A DNA stretch of 64,000 nt, from NCBI GenBank assembly GCA_030431695.1, contig JAUIIU010000002.1, positions 1-64,000 on the forward strand. The letters run 5' to 3'. Every line of letters starts with the position of its first letter. Position 1 is the first letter of the stretch. Positions 45,800-53,352 of this stretch are shown one piece after another. This DNA is from Bacteroidia bacterium. Lineage in GTDB: Bacteria; Bacteroidota; Bacteroidia; Flavobacteriales; Flavobacteriaceae. A model generated the notes under the pieces. That model saw only the letters and a program-made list of their open reading frames with translations. It searched no databases and was not told the origin of the DNA. Made by a program: the position numbers and the translations under genes.

Positions 45800-46093
45800 T
45801 TAAAATCTTGGTTCATCCTCATCCAGGAATTCTTTCAATTTCCGTTCTTCCCAGTTCTTTCCGAAGAAAGGGTTCCAGCCAAAGACCTCGGTGGCATGTC
45901 CAAGTACTCCAAGTCCCCAGCCACCAATTGGAAACAATGCCCAGGGGAAACTGGTACTTCGTACATTCAGAAAGATAAAGAATGGCACGAAGATCAGGTA
46001 AATGGTGAGATGGATATAAAAGCCCTTCAACTTCTCCACTTTTTCTTTTGCCCTTCGATATCTCAGGTCGTTTATTTCGTTAGTTGTTTTCAT
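45800..46093 (-). CDS. 2TM domain protein d
   Basis: 97 residues: RRAKEKVEKLKGFYIHLTIYLI, then STSFPWALFPIGGWGLGVLGHA and EVFGWNPFFGKNWEERKLKEFLDED. Protein and DNA are strikingly similar to the last 90 residues of the histidine kinase encoded just upstream, pointing to a recent duplication in one direction or the other. It is the first gene after a LytTR-type site (46158-46186) and probably heads its own transcript. Confidence 0.9.
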   Translation of the reverse strand: MKTTNEINDLRYRRAKEKVEKLKGFYIHLTIYLIFVPFFIFLNVRSTSFPWALFPIGGWGLGVLGHATEVFGWNPFFGKNWEERKLKEFLDEDEPRF

Positions 46094-46157
46094 GATATGT
46101 GCTTTAATTACACTGTAAAAGTAGCAGGTACGAGGGTCTTGTTACAATGAAAAGGAA

Positions 46158-46186
46158 CGAACTGTCAAATTTGATTCCCGAACTGT
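46158..46186 (-). promoter_or_regulatory. LytTR-type direct-repeat operator, site 3
   Basis: CGAACTGT at 46158 and again at 46179, exactly 21 bases apart (ACAGTTCG twice when read on the minus strand). It lies 65 bases upstream of the 2TM d start and 5 bases beyond the kinase stop. Between site and gene the minus strand has TTG, 21 bases, then TACTTTTA, a plausible promoter. Confidence 0.8.
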
Positions 46187-46191
46187 AGTTC

Positions 46192-47520
46192 CTAGGAATC
46201 TTCCTCCATAAATTTACGGATTTTCCGCTCTTCCCAGTCCTTTCCGAAGAAAGGATTCCAGCCGAAAACCTCCGAAGCATGACCCATAACACCCAAGCCC
46301 CAGCCACCAATAGGAAATAAGGCCCAGGGGAAACTGGTACTTCGAATATTCAGGAAAATGAACACCATTACCATGATGAGGTAGATAGTAAAATGAACAT
46401 AGAATCCCTTGAGTTCTTTTACCTTCTTCTGTGCGCGTTCCAGTCGCTTGCCACTGATATACATGTCCTGTGTCTGGATGTGCATCGTTGCCTTTGTGAG
46501 TAGCGGAATAGCCACCTTGAACTCCCTGTCGGTCTTCCCTATGCGCACAGGCCTGTCTGTGATCAGGAAATATCGCTGTTTGATATTCTCAAGACCTACG
46601 CCACTGCTCTCCTTAACCACCGCCTTAGGTTGTACATTGTTCTTGATAATGAGATCTCCGCCTTCTTCGAAGATAGTGATATGGAGTTTTTTTGAAGGAG
46701 TCACCTGGTTGTGCTTAACCGCGTTCTCCAAAAGCAACTGAAGGCTCAACGGTACAACCTTGGCCTCTGGGTTACTGAGTTTTTCCGGAGCCGTGAAAAC
46801 GATGCTGTCTTCGAAGCGCATTTTGATCAGCGACATATAGAGTTTGGCAAATTTCAGCTCCTCCTCAACCGTAATAAGTTCTTTGTTCTTTTGCTCCAGG
46901 ACGTAACGATATACCTTGGACAAAGCCGTAGTGAACCTGGTAGCCGCCTCCGGGTTTTCCTCGATAAGGCTGGTGAGTACATTCAGGCTGTTGAACAGGA
47001 AGTGAGGATCCAGCTGGTTTTTAAGTGCATCGAATTGTGCCGAAGCGGTCTTGGCAATGATCTTGTGTTCCTTTACACGGGTATCCTGCTTGCTTTTGTA
47101 ATAGTAGAACAGGTAAAAAGCGGCCGTCACGACCATAGAGATCACAAAGGCGACCACGTAGTATTTCGGACTTTCAGTATTGGTGAATTCCGTAAGGGTT
47201 TTTCCATCGATGACGATCTCTGTGATCATTCGTATCAGGACGAGGCATCCTATGGTGATCAGTACACCACCTACCAGGCCCTTGAGCAGGTTATTGAGTT
47301 TAAACAGTGCATTCCCCCATCTCTTCAGAAGAAAAATAAAGAACCAGGCGTTCGCCATATACAGGATCACCGCATAAAGCTGATTGTATAAGAAAGCCTC
47401 GAGTATGGCCGGGCCGCTATAATTAACTTCGCTGCCCATCAGGTAACGAATGATACCCATGACCAGGAAGATCAGGGTACCAACGAAGAAGGCCTTACCG
47501 AGTTCTTTTGAGAAACGCAT
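46192..47520 (-). CDS. LytS-type histidine kinase fused to a C-terminal 2TM domain
   Basis: 442 residues. Four or five transmembrane helices (about 10-145) are followed by a linker and a His_kinase domain with NQLDPHFLFNSLNVL (phospho-acceptor His173), LLLENAVKHN and SSGVGLENIKQRY. After the ATPase region (ending near 335) the chain continues into a complete 2TM domain (about 350-442: RAQKKVKELKGFYVHFTIYLI, FPWALFPIGGWGLG, WNPFFGKDWEERKIRKFMEED). Standard LytS kinases stop after the ATPase. The partner regulator is presumably the gene at 44000-44755. Its start overlaps the preceding stop by one base (TAATG). Confidence 0.92.
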   Translation of the reverse strand: MRFSKELGKAFFVGTLIFLVMGIIRYLMGSEVNYSGPAILEAFLYNQLYAVILYMANAWFFIFLLKRWGNALFKLNNLLKGLVGGVLITIGCLVLIRMITEIVIDGKTLTEFTNTESPKYYVVAFVISMVVTAAFYLFYYYKSKQDTRVKEHKIIAKTASAQFDALKNQLDPHFLFNSLNVLTSLIEENPEAATRFTTALSKVYRYVLEQKNKELITVEEELKFAKLYMSLIKMRFEDSIVFTAPEKLSNPEAKVVPLSLQLLLENAVKHNQVTPSKKLHITIFEEGGDLIIKNNVQPKAVVKESSGVGLENIKQRYFLITDRPVRIGKTDREFKVAIPLLTKATMHIQTQDMYISGKRLERAQKKVKELKGFYVHFTIYLIMVMVFIFLNIRSTSFPWALFPIGGWGLGVMGHASEVFGWNPFFGKDWEERKIRKFMEEDS

Positions 47521-48146
47521 TAGCTCTCACAATTTTCTTTCAACACCGTATGCGCGTATTCGCCACCACCACGAGGATAGAACTCCCCCGCCGGTTCTTC
47601 CGTTTCGAATAATTCAATAGCCCGCTTGATATCGTCGCAGTACACATCCGTTGGCTGTTTGAACCATTTGGCGGTACCGATATCCCATTGAGCCTTACCC
47701 AGAACCACTCGTGGATTATCAGGGGCCAGTTCGAATGCCTGTCGGTAAAGATCCGCGATCTTTTGAGAATACTTCATCCCGTATTGCTGGCCGTCGTACA
47801 CCACCCAGGCTGTGAGTAACTGGGCTTCGAGCACAAGGATCTCCGGGTTGTTCTCCGTGAGCGCGCTGGCATCATTGAGAAAATCCCTTGCCTTTTTCAT
47901 CTGGGCCACCATTTTTTCCTTGTCCTTTTCCGAAAAACTGTTGAATACATTGATCTGGGCCACGTAGAACGGGGGCAGCCAGTTCTCGGTCTCTACCTGT
48001 GCGATCCTTTCGAACAGGTTTGCGGCGTCCCAGGGTTTCTCCGACTGCCAAAGCTCGAAAGCCTTTGTCATTCCCTGCTGGTATTTCGACTGGGCAAAAC
48101 TATTTGCCGAGATAAGAATAACGAGTATTGCGAGTACTTTTTTCAT
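47520..48146 (-). CDS. Secreted TPR-like protein of unknown function
   Basis: 208 residues with signal peptide MKKVLAILVILISANSFAQ. The mature part is helical with TPR-like pairs (FELWQSEKPWDAANLFERIAQ; ADLYRQAFELAPDNPRVVLGKAQW). A C-terminal segment contains two cysteines (VYCDD and ENCES, the final residues). It is translationally coupled to the kinase gene (TAATG overlap), so a periplasmic part in the same signalling pathway is inferred. Family not recognised. Confidence 0.8.
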   Translation of the reverse strand: MKKVLAILVILISANSFAQSKYQQGMTKAFELWQSEKPWDAANLFERIAQVETENWLPPFYVAQINVFNSFSEKDKEKMVAQMKKARDFLNDASALTENNPEILVLEAQLLTAWVVYDGQQYGMKYSQKIADLYRQAFELAPDNPRVVLGKAQWDIGTAKWFKQPTDVYCDDIKRAIELFETEEPAGEFYPRGGGEYAHTVLKENCES

Positions 48147-48150
48147 AAGT

Positions 48151-48258
48151 CTACTGAGTTAAGATGGTCCTACCAAGCCCTAGAAGGAATAAGGATGCGG
48201 TAACGAGTATTTCTAAAGATCTCTTCCTGCCGAGCAATCGTAATATTACACCTAACAT
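48151..48258 (-). CDS. Candidate 35-residue membrane peptide
   Basis: A short frame from ATG 48258 encodes 35 residues: a basic start (MLGVILRLLGRKRS) and one hydrophobic helix (LEILVTASLFLLGLGR). It fills the gap between the DUF2141 and TPR-like genes with 32 and 4 bases on either side, the spacing expected of a real operon gene. Nothing else supports it, and it could be chance. Confidence 0.42.
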   Translation of the reverse strand: MLGVILRLLGRKRSLEILVTASLFLLGLGRTILTQ

Positions 48259-48290
48259 AATTTTGGTTTGAAGTTACTAATTTGTTTTGA

Positions 48291-48704
48291 CTAGAGGTTT
48301 ATTTCGAGCTTTCGAACTTCACCGTCCTTTAGCTCGAACTTAGCGTCTTCCCACTTCGGTGGGCCGAAAAATCCCCTGGCGTTATTCGAGGTTCCGTAGG
48401 GTTCCTTCGGAAACATCCCGAGGCGCATATTCAATTCGCCGTTATCATCTTCATCGTGATAACAGGAAATGGCGTATACCCCGTCTGGAAGATCGGTAAA
48501 TTTCACCTTCGCTTCCTTATTGCTGATCTCCGATTTGGCCGATTTATAAGCTTTCCCCAAAAAGGAATCTGCGTCGTTGTAGAGACCAACGCGCAGGTGT
48601 CCGTTGTTGTTTTTGAAGTCACTGAATGAAACTTCCACTGAATTCTGAGCCTGCATCACCGTTCCGGTGATTAGAAGGGACAGGTAAATTAAGATTGTGT
48701 GCAT
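48291..48704 (-). CDS. DUF2141 family secreted protein
   Basis: 137 residues with a signal peptide ending near MQAQ. Family hallmarks are VSFSDFKNNNGHLRVGLYND near the start of the mature part, LPDGVYAISCYHDEDDNGELN in the middle and EPYGTSNNARGFFGPPKWEDAKF near the end. The function is unknown; it is probably a periplasmic or surface beta-sandwich. It is the first gene after LytTR-type site 2 and heads the segment that includes the kinase. Confidence 0.9.
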   Translation of the reverse strand: MHTILIYLSLLITGTVMQAQNSVEVSFSDFKNNNGHLRVGLYNDADSFLGKAYKSAKSEISNKEAKVKFTDLPDGVYAISCYHDEDDNGELNMRLGMFPKEPYGTSNNARGFFGPPKWEDAKFELKDGEVRKLEINL

Positions 48705-48768
48705 GGTGTTGTTTTAATGTTGAATCAAATGTCCGTGAAATCCACGGCCTTGGAAAGAGTGATGTACC

Positions 48769-48797
48769 GAACTGTCGAATACACAGGACGAACTGTA
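48769..48797 (-). promoter_or_regulatory. LytTR-type direct-repeat operator, site 2
   Basis: CGAACTGT at 48769 and 48790, 21 bases apart. It lies 65 bases upstream of the DUF2141 start and 12 bases beyond the TonB-receptor stop. Read on the minus strand it is ACAGTTCGT-N12-ACAGTTCGG, the same architecture as AgrA-type LytTR sites. Confidence 0.82.
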
Positions 48798-48808
48798 AGC
48801 TATAATCT

Positions 48809-50986
48809 CTACAGGTTGTCCAACTGGTTGTCGGTTCCATCCTCACTGATGGTCCAGAAGAAGCCCACAAAGAAGAACTGATCGGCTGCCGGGCGCAGTG
48901 CCCTCCTGTTGAAGTTACCGTTCATATCCGGGGTGGACGCATACTGATATCCATTGATGTTTTTGAACCCGAGCACGTTATTAACCGACAGGTACAGGAT
49001 CTTCTGCTGGGAGATCAGGTAGGCCCAATTCACACTTAGACTATTGTAGGCTTTGGTCTTTTCCTGCAGGAAGCCTGGCATATTGGGGTTGGTGTAGGTT
49101 CTGCCACTGCTATACGTATGACTGAAACCTATCTGGCTCTTCCAATCCTCGATCCACCACTTCACAACCGTATTGAGGTTGTGGGTATTGGCAAAGGAAG
49201 GGGTTGCGGCCGTAGGATAGTTCCGGTAGAGCCGTTCCGTGTCCAGGTAAGAGTAGCTGAGCCAGTAATCCACATTCCTGACAGATTTATTGTCTCTCCA
49301 GAAGAGGTCGAATCCCTGCGCATAACCATCTCCGTTGTTCATATAATCCCCGTCAAAGCCGGGAAATTCACCCTGAAAAGTCACCAGGTTGCTGTACTCC
49401 TTTCGATATGCCTCGGCCCTGAGAATCCTGTTATCAGCCACGTACTGGTAGTTTAAAATATAATGTTGTGTCTTTTGCGCCTTGAGGTCGCTCGAGAACT
49501 TGAGGATATCGTTCATAGGCTGTTGGTAAAAATCTCCGTAGGCAAGCGAAAGCTGACTATTCTTTCCGGTCTTGTAGGCTACCGACGCCCTTGGCGAGAG
49601 AGTGAACTGATCGAATAGCTGACTGTGTTCACCCCTTGCTCCAAGCTTCATCGCGAATTTTCGTGAAAAAACAAGGTCCAGTTCTGTAAAAGCAGCCGAA
49701 ATTCCATTGTTGAAACCGTATCGTTCCGAAACAAACGAATTGTTATAGGTTTCGGTGAAATCCGTGAGAAACTGCTCGGCACCAAAGCTAAGTTTTACAC
49801 GATTGCTGAAACGCTTCCTGAGTTTCATCTTTAAATGTGCCGAATTCTCCATATTTTCGATCTCGTCTCCCTGTATGCAGACATCATTTCGGGCATGGGT
49901 ATAGCTTGCCCCTGCGTGATACTGCCAGTTCTTATCAAGTTCTCCCGAGTAACTGGCGTTGGTATAGAAATTCGAGTTTTTCAGTTTAAAATAAAGACCA
50001 TCCGGCAGGTTGTTGTCTTCCTGCGTGAGTTCAAAATTAGAATTGTCGAAAGCGGCATATACCTTAAGGATACTATTGTCGAATTTTCTTCGGAATACAC
50101 TCTCCCCTGCGAAAGTCTCGAATGGTTTCTCCCAATCGTTGCGGTCGGGAAAAACAGCCAGGTAAGGCGCGAGGTTGATGTAATTGGCGTTAAAACTGAG
50201 CGAGCTCTTCTCCCATTTCCGGGTGTTACCAACACCTCCTCCAACGGTCATTATGGCTATATCTGTCTTATCCTGGTCCGGCTCGTCAATGGTATTCAGA
50301 AGTAGAACCGAGGATAGTGCCTGGCCGTATTCCGCCGAATAACCTCCTGTGGAAAAGGTGATCCCATCGAACAGGAACGGACTATATCGCCCGCGGGTGG
50401 GTGCATTATTGGTAGTAGGTGTGTAGGGAGTGAAGACCCTGATCCCATCGATGAAGATCTGGGTTTCCGCAGCATCGCCACCCCGTACGAAGAGTCGACC
50501 GTCTTCGGCAACAGTTGTAGTACCCGGCAAGGTTTGCAAAGCTCCCACGAAATCCCCCAGGGCACTGGCCGTCGTAACTACATCCAGGGGTTTCAGCACG
50601 GAGACCTTACTGTTGTCGCTGGCTTCCAGGGTACCGGCACTGATCACCACCGTATCCAGGGAATTGACGTCCTCTCGTAACCTAATGACCAGGTCATTCA
50701 TCTGGCTCACATCGGCGGCCATCATGAATGACTCGTAAGAAAGGTACGAAGCGATAAGTGTTTGTACCCCGGTTTCGGAAGTGCTGAACTCGAATCTTCC
50801 CTGTGCGTCCGAAGTGATCCCATCGTATGTACCTTCGAGGTAAACGTTCACGCCTTCCAACGGCGATCCGTTCTTTTCGGTGACCTGGCCGGAGATAGTT
50901 GTCTGGGCATAGGTTATATTCTGAAAAAATAAGGCTGATATCGCCAGTATTAAGAAGGTGGTCAGTTGGTCTCTCGATAGGTTCAT
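48809..50986 (-). CDS. TonB-dependent receptor with carboxypeptidase-regulatory domain
   Basis: 725 residues. Signal peptide (ending ITYAQ), a CarboxypepD_reg-like domain (TISGQVTEKNGSPLEGVNVYLEG), a plug domain (ALGDFVGALQTLPGTTTVAEDGRLFVRGG) and a 22-strand-type barrel with aromatic-rich strands. It ends QFFFVGFFWTISEDGTDNQLDNL rather than in a canonical terminal aromatic, so the last strand is followed by a short tail. No SusD partner is adjacent. The imported substrate is unknown. It is the first gene of the LytTR array and has site 1 upstream, so its expression is probably controlled by the array's regulator. Confidence 0.9.
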   Translation of the reverse strand: MNLSRDQLTTFLILAISALFFQNITYAQTTISGQVTEKNGSPLEGVNVYLEGTYDGITSDAQGRFEFSTSETGVQTLIASYLSYESFMMAADVSQMNDLVIRLREDVNSLDTVVISAGTLEASDNSKVSVLKPLDVVTTASALGDFVGALQTLPGTTTVAEDGRLFVRGGDAAETQIFIDGIRVFTPYTPTTNNAPTRGRYSPFLFDGITFSTGGYSAEYGQALSSVLLLNTIDEPDQDKTDIAIMTVGGGVGNTRKWEKSSLSFNANYINLAPYLAVFPDRNDWEKPFETFAGESVFRRKFDNSILKVYAAFDNSNFELTQEDNNLPDGLYFKLKNSNFYTNASYSGELDKNWQYHAGASYTHARNDVCIQGDEIENMENSAHLKMKLRKRFSNRVKLSFGAEQFLTDFTETYNNSFVSERYGFNNGISAAFTELDLVFSRKFAMKLGARGEHSQLFDQFTLSPRASVAYKTGKNSQLSLAYGDFYQQPMNDILKFSSDLKAQKTQHYILNYQYVADNRILRAEAYRKEYSNLVTFQGEFPGFDGDYMNNGDGYAQGFDLFWRDNKSVRNVDYWLSYSYLDTERLYRNYPTAATPSFANTHNLNTVVKWWIEDWKSQIGFSHTYSSGRTYTNPNMPGFLQEKTKAYNSLSVNWAYLISQQKILYLSVNNVLGFKNINGYQYASTPDMNGNFNRRALRPAADQFFFVGFFWTISEDGTDNQLDNL

Positions 50987-51054
50987 AGTGTGATGAATGA
51001 TAGAATTCGAAACAAAAGTCGGTGGAATTTTACCACCGTTTCAATAAAAACTAC

Positions 51055-51083
51055 CGAACTGTAAGATATAACTTCTGAATTGT
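51055..51083 (-). promoter_or_regulatory. LytTR-type direct-repeat operator, site 1
   Basis: CGAACTGT at 51055 and TGAATTGT (two changes) at 51076, 21 bases apart, 69 bases upstream of the TonB-receptor start. Downstream on the minus strand are TTG, about 22 bases, then ACTTTTG, a possible promoter. Confidence 0.72.
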
Positions 51084-51204
51084 ATTTCGCCTTCCGATTC
51101 GGTAAGATCAATTACCCGAACCAAACTACAGTAGTTTCCACCCTCTGAAATTTGGTACGTTCCTTTGTCGAAATTGTTTTATCTTGAAATCAAAACAACT
51201 TGTT

Positions 51205-51801
51205 ATGACCGATTCAGAAAAAGTAAAAGCCTATATCGATAAACAAGAAAAATGGGGATCCCAACTGGGCGAACTTAGAGAGATCTTTCAGCAGTCGGAT
51301 CTTAAGGAGGAAGTGAAATGGGGCACACCTACTTATACCATGAAAGGAAAGCTGGTGGCCGGTTTCGCCGCTTTTAAGAACCACTACGCCATTTGGTTTC
51401 ACCAGGGGGTATTTCTGAAGGATGCCGACAAAAAACTACACAATGCCCAGGAAGGAAAGACCAAGGCCATGAGGCAGTGGAGATTCACCGAATCGGATAA
51501 GATTGAAGCAGACCTTGTCCTAAAATACCTTCGGGAAGCCACCGAAAATTCCATTGCAGGTAAAGTTGTAAAGTCAGAAAGGATGAAGACAGTGAGTATA
51601 CCCGGGCTACTTCAGCAGGCTATGAATAACAACGCAACCTTGAAAAAGGCCTTCGAAAACCTCACCCCGGGAAAGCAACGTGAATACGCAGAGCATATAG
51701 GGTCGGCCAAACGCGAAGCCACTCAGATCAGCAGGCTTGAGAAGATCACACCCATGATCATCGACGGCAAGGGCCTTCACGATAAATACCGGAACTGTTA
51801 A
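51205..51801 (+). CDS. DUF1801/YdeI family protein
   Basis: 198 residues. The N-terminal DUF1801 domain has LREIFQQSDLKEEVKWGTPTYTMKGKLVAGFAAFKNHYAIWFHQG. The C-terminal OmdA-like segment has LKKAFENLTPGKQREYAEHIGSAKREATQISRL. This is the YdeI-like combination, distinct from the single-domain YdeI protein at 15277. Function unclear. The ATG at 51205 is preferred over a TTG at 51184 that overlaps the likely -7 element (TATCTTGA). The cyclase gene follows after 15 bases. Confidence 0.88.
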   Translation: MTDSEKVKAYIDKQEKWGSQLGELREIFQQSDLKEEVKWGTPTYTMKGKLVAGFAAFKNHYAIWFHQGVFLKDADKKLHNAQEGKTKAMRQWRFTESDKIEADLVLKYLREATENSIAGKVVKSERMKTVSIPGLLQQAMNNNATLKKAFENLTPGKQREYAEHIGSAKREATQISRLEKITPMIIDGKGLHDKYRNC

Positions 51802-51816
51802 TTTAAGATCGCCACA

Positions 51817-52917
51817 GTGAAGAAGTACCAGGCACAGCTTTTCCTGCGATATATAAGAAAATCGCTGTCCATATTTGCTATTTGGGTCCTCATCAATACG
51901 GGTATTTTCCTACTCGAATATTTCAGCCTGGTCACCAACCAGTACCTCACATCCGATTACGACTTCAAATCGGCGTTCATTGCGAATGCTGTTGTTTCGG
52001 TCTCCGCCGGGTTGGTAGGAGGATTCTTCACCCTTCACCTGATGGAATACTGGTTGCGAAAATATGCCTTCTGGAAGGCTCTGTTGCTCATTACGCTGGC
52101 CTATACAGCCACAGCACTGGTTGTGAGTTTCCTTGGAGCTTCCTATGCCATCAGCTCACAATACGGCCTACCTATGTTCCACGAGGATGTCCTGGAGGAC
52201 GTAGTGATCTTCTATGGTTCGTGGATGTTCTGGAAGAATTTCATCATCTGGTTGTTCATAGTGGTTATCACGCTCATCGCATTGATGGTGAACGACAAGT
52301 ACGGTCCGGGGGTTTTTAAAGATTATCTGCTGGGCCGCTATTTCCACCCTAAGAACGAGAGACGTATTTTCATGTTCGCCGATATCCGGGACGCCACCAC
52401 CATAGCCGAGAACCTTGGAGAACAGAGGTACTTTAACCTGTTGAAAGACTTTTTCCGCCACATTGCACCGGCGGTGATACAGACACGTGGCGAGGTCTAC
52501 CAGTATGTTGGTGACGAAGTGGTGATCTCCTGGAAGATGAAACCCGGGCTGAAGAATGGCAATGCGATTCGCTGCTTCTATATCATGAAAGAACTCATCG
52601 GTCAAAAGGAAGAGTACTACATTAAAGAATACGGCCAATGTCCGGAGTTCAAGGTTGGTTTTCACTTCGGAACGGTAATGGTTGGAGAACTTGGTCAGAT
52701 AAAGCGGGATATCGCCTTTTCCGGTGATGTCCTGAACACTTCAGCCAGGATACAGGCGAAATGCAATGAATTTGGGGTCGACATCCTGGCGTCCAGCGAT
52801 TTTGCAGATGTGGCCTATCAACTTCCCGAAGGTATCCGGGTAGAACGACTGGGAAATATCATGCTGAAGGGCAAAAAAGAAGAGACCGGCCTGGTTACCT
52901 ATGTGGCGATAGATTGA
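51817..52917 (+). CDS. Membrane-bound class III adenylate/guanylate cyclase
   Basis: 366 residues, GTG start. Four transmembrane helices (about 15-38, 52-75, 86-108, 128-158) precede a class III cyclase homology domain. Metal-binding aspartates are visible at Asp189 (MFADIRDAT) and Asp233 (YVGDEVVISW). RDIAFSGDVLNTSARIQ carries the Asp associated with adenine specificity and the transition-state Asn/Arg pair. The domain therefore looks catalytically complete and probably makes cAMP. No cAMP receptor is nearby. The signal is presumably received by the membrane domain. Confidence 0.9.
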   Translation: MKKYQAQLFLRYIRKSLSIFAIWVLINTGIFLLEYFSLVTNQYLTSDYDFKSAFIANAVVSVSAGLVGGFFTLHLMEYWLRKYAFWKALLLITLAYTATALVVSFLGASYAISSQYGLPMFHEDVLEDVVIFYGSWMFWKNFIIWLFIVVITLIALMVNDKYGPGVFKDYLLGRYFHPKNERRIFMFADIRDATTIAENLGEQRYFNLLKDFFRHIAPAVIQTRGEVYQYVGDEVVISWKMKPGLKNGNAIRCFYIMKELIGQKEEYYIKEYGQCPEFKVGFHFGTVMVGELGQIKRDIAFSGDVLNTSARIQAKCNEFGVDILASSDFADVAYQLPEGIRVERLGNIMLKGKKEETGLVTYVAID

Positions 52918-52992
52918 AAGTCTTTCGTTACTTAGGAACGAATTTTGATACATTCAGAAATATTCAGAATAAATTCAACTAAAACATACATT

Positions 52993-53352
52993 ATGAAAAC
53001 GGATCTGTACACTAAAACCGTACTAACGGTTATCGCGGTTTGTCTTACCATCAACCTGATCGGTCAACTGGACCTGATCCCAAAGGCACATGCTAATAAC
53101 GAGAGTGAACCTGTCTCAAATACCGAGTATGCCCTGGTACCTCTTACCAATATGGAAACACTGGACGTGCGTATCGTGGATATCAATACCTATGACGAAC
53201 TAAATGTAAACCTGAAGAGTGTGGATACCTACGATGAACTAAAGGTGAACATCAACAACATTGACACCAGTGACGAACTGGACGTAAACATCGACGAGAT
53301 CGGTGGGGGCTGGATCAGTAACGGACAACCGATCCCGGTCAAGATACAGTAA
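52993..53352 (+). CDS. Exported protein with four 13-residue repeats
   Basis: 119 residues from ATG 52993. The N-terminal hydrophobic helix (VLTVIAVCLTINLIG) is a signal peptide or anchor. Residues 54-105 are four tandem 13-residue units: METLDVRIVDINT, YDELNVNLKSVDT, YDELKVNINNIDT, SDELDVNIDEIGG. The regular DEL.VNI..IDT period suggests a small beta-stacked solenoid. The C-terminus GWISNGQPIPVKIQ is a short tail. Family and function not recognised. The stop overlaps the convergent NADH dehydrogenase gene by 14 bases. Confidence 0.78.
   Translation: MKTDLYTKTVLTVIAVCLTINLIGQLDLIPKAHANNESEPVSNTEYALVPLTNMETLDVRIVDINTYDELNVNLKSVDTYDELKVNINNIDTSDELDVNIDEIGGGWISNGQPIPVKIQ

Noticed and set aside
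44000..50986. SusC/SusD polysaccharide-utilisation locus around the TonB receptor
   Set aside because: No SusD-like lipoprotein or glycoside hydrolase is adjacent, and the neighbours are signalling proteins.
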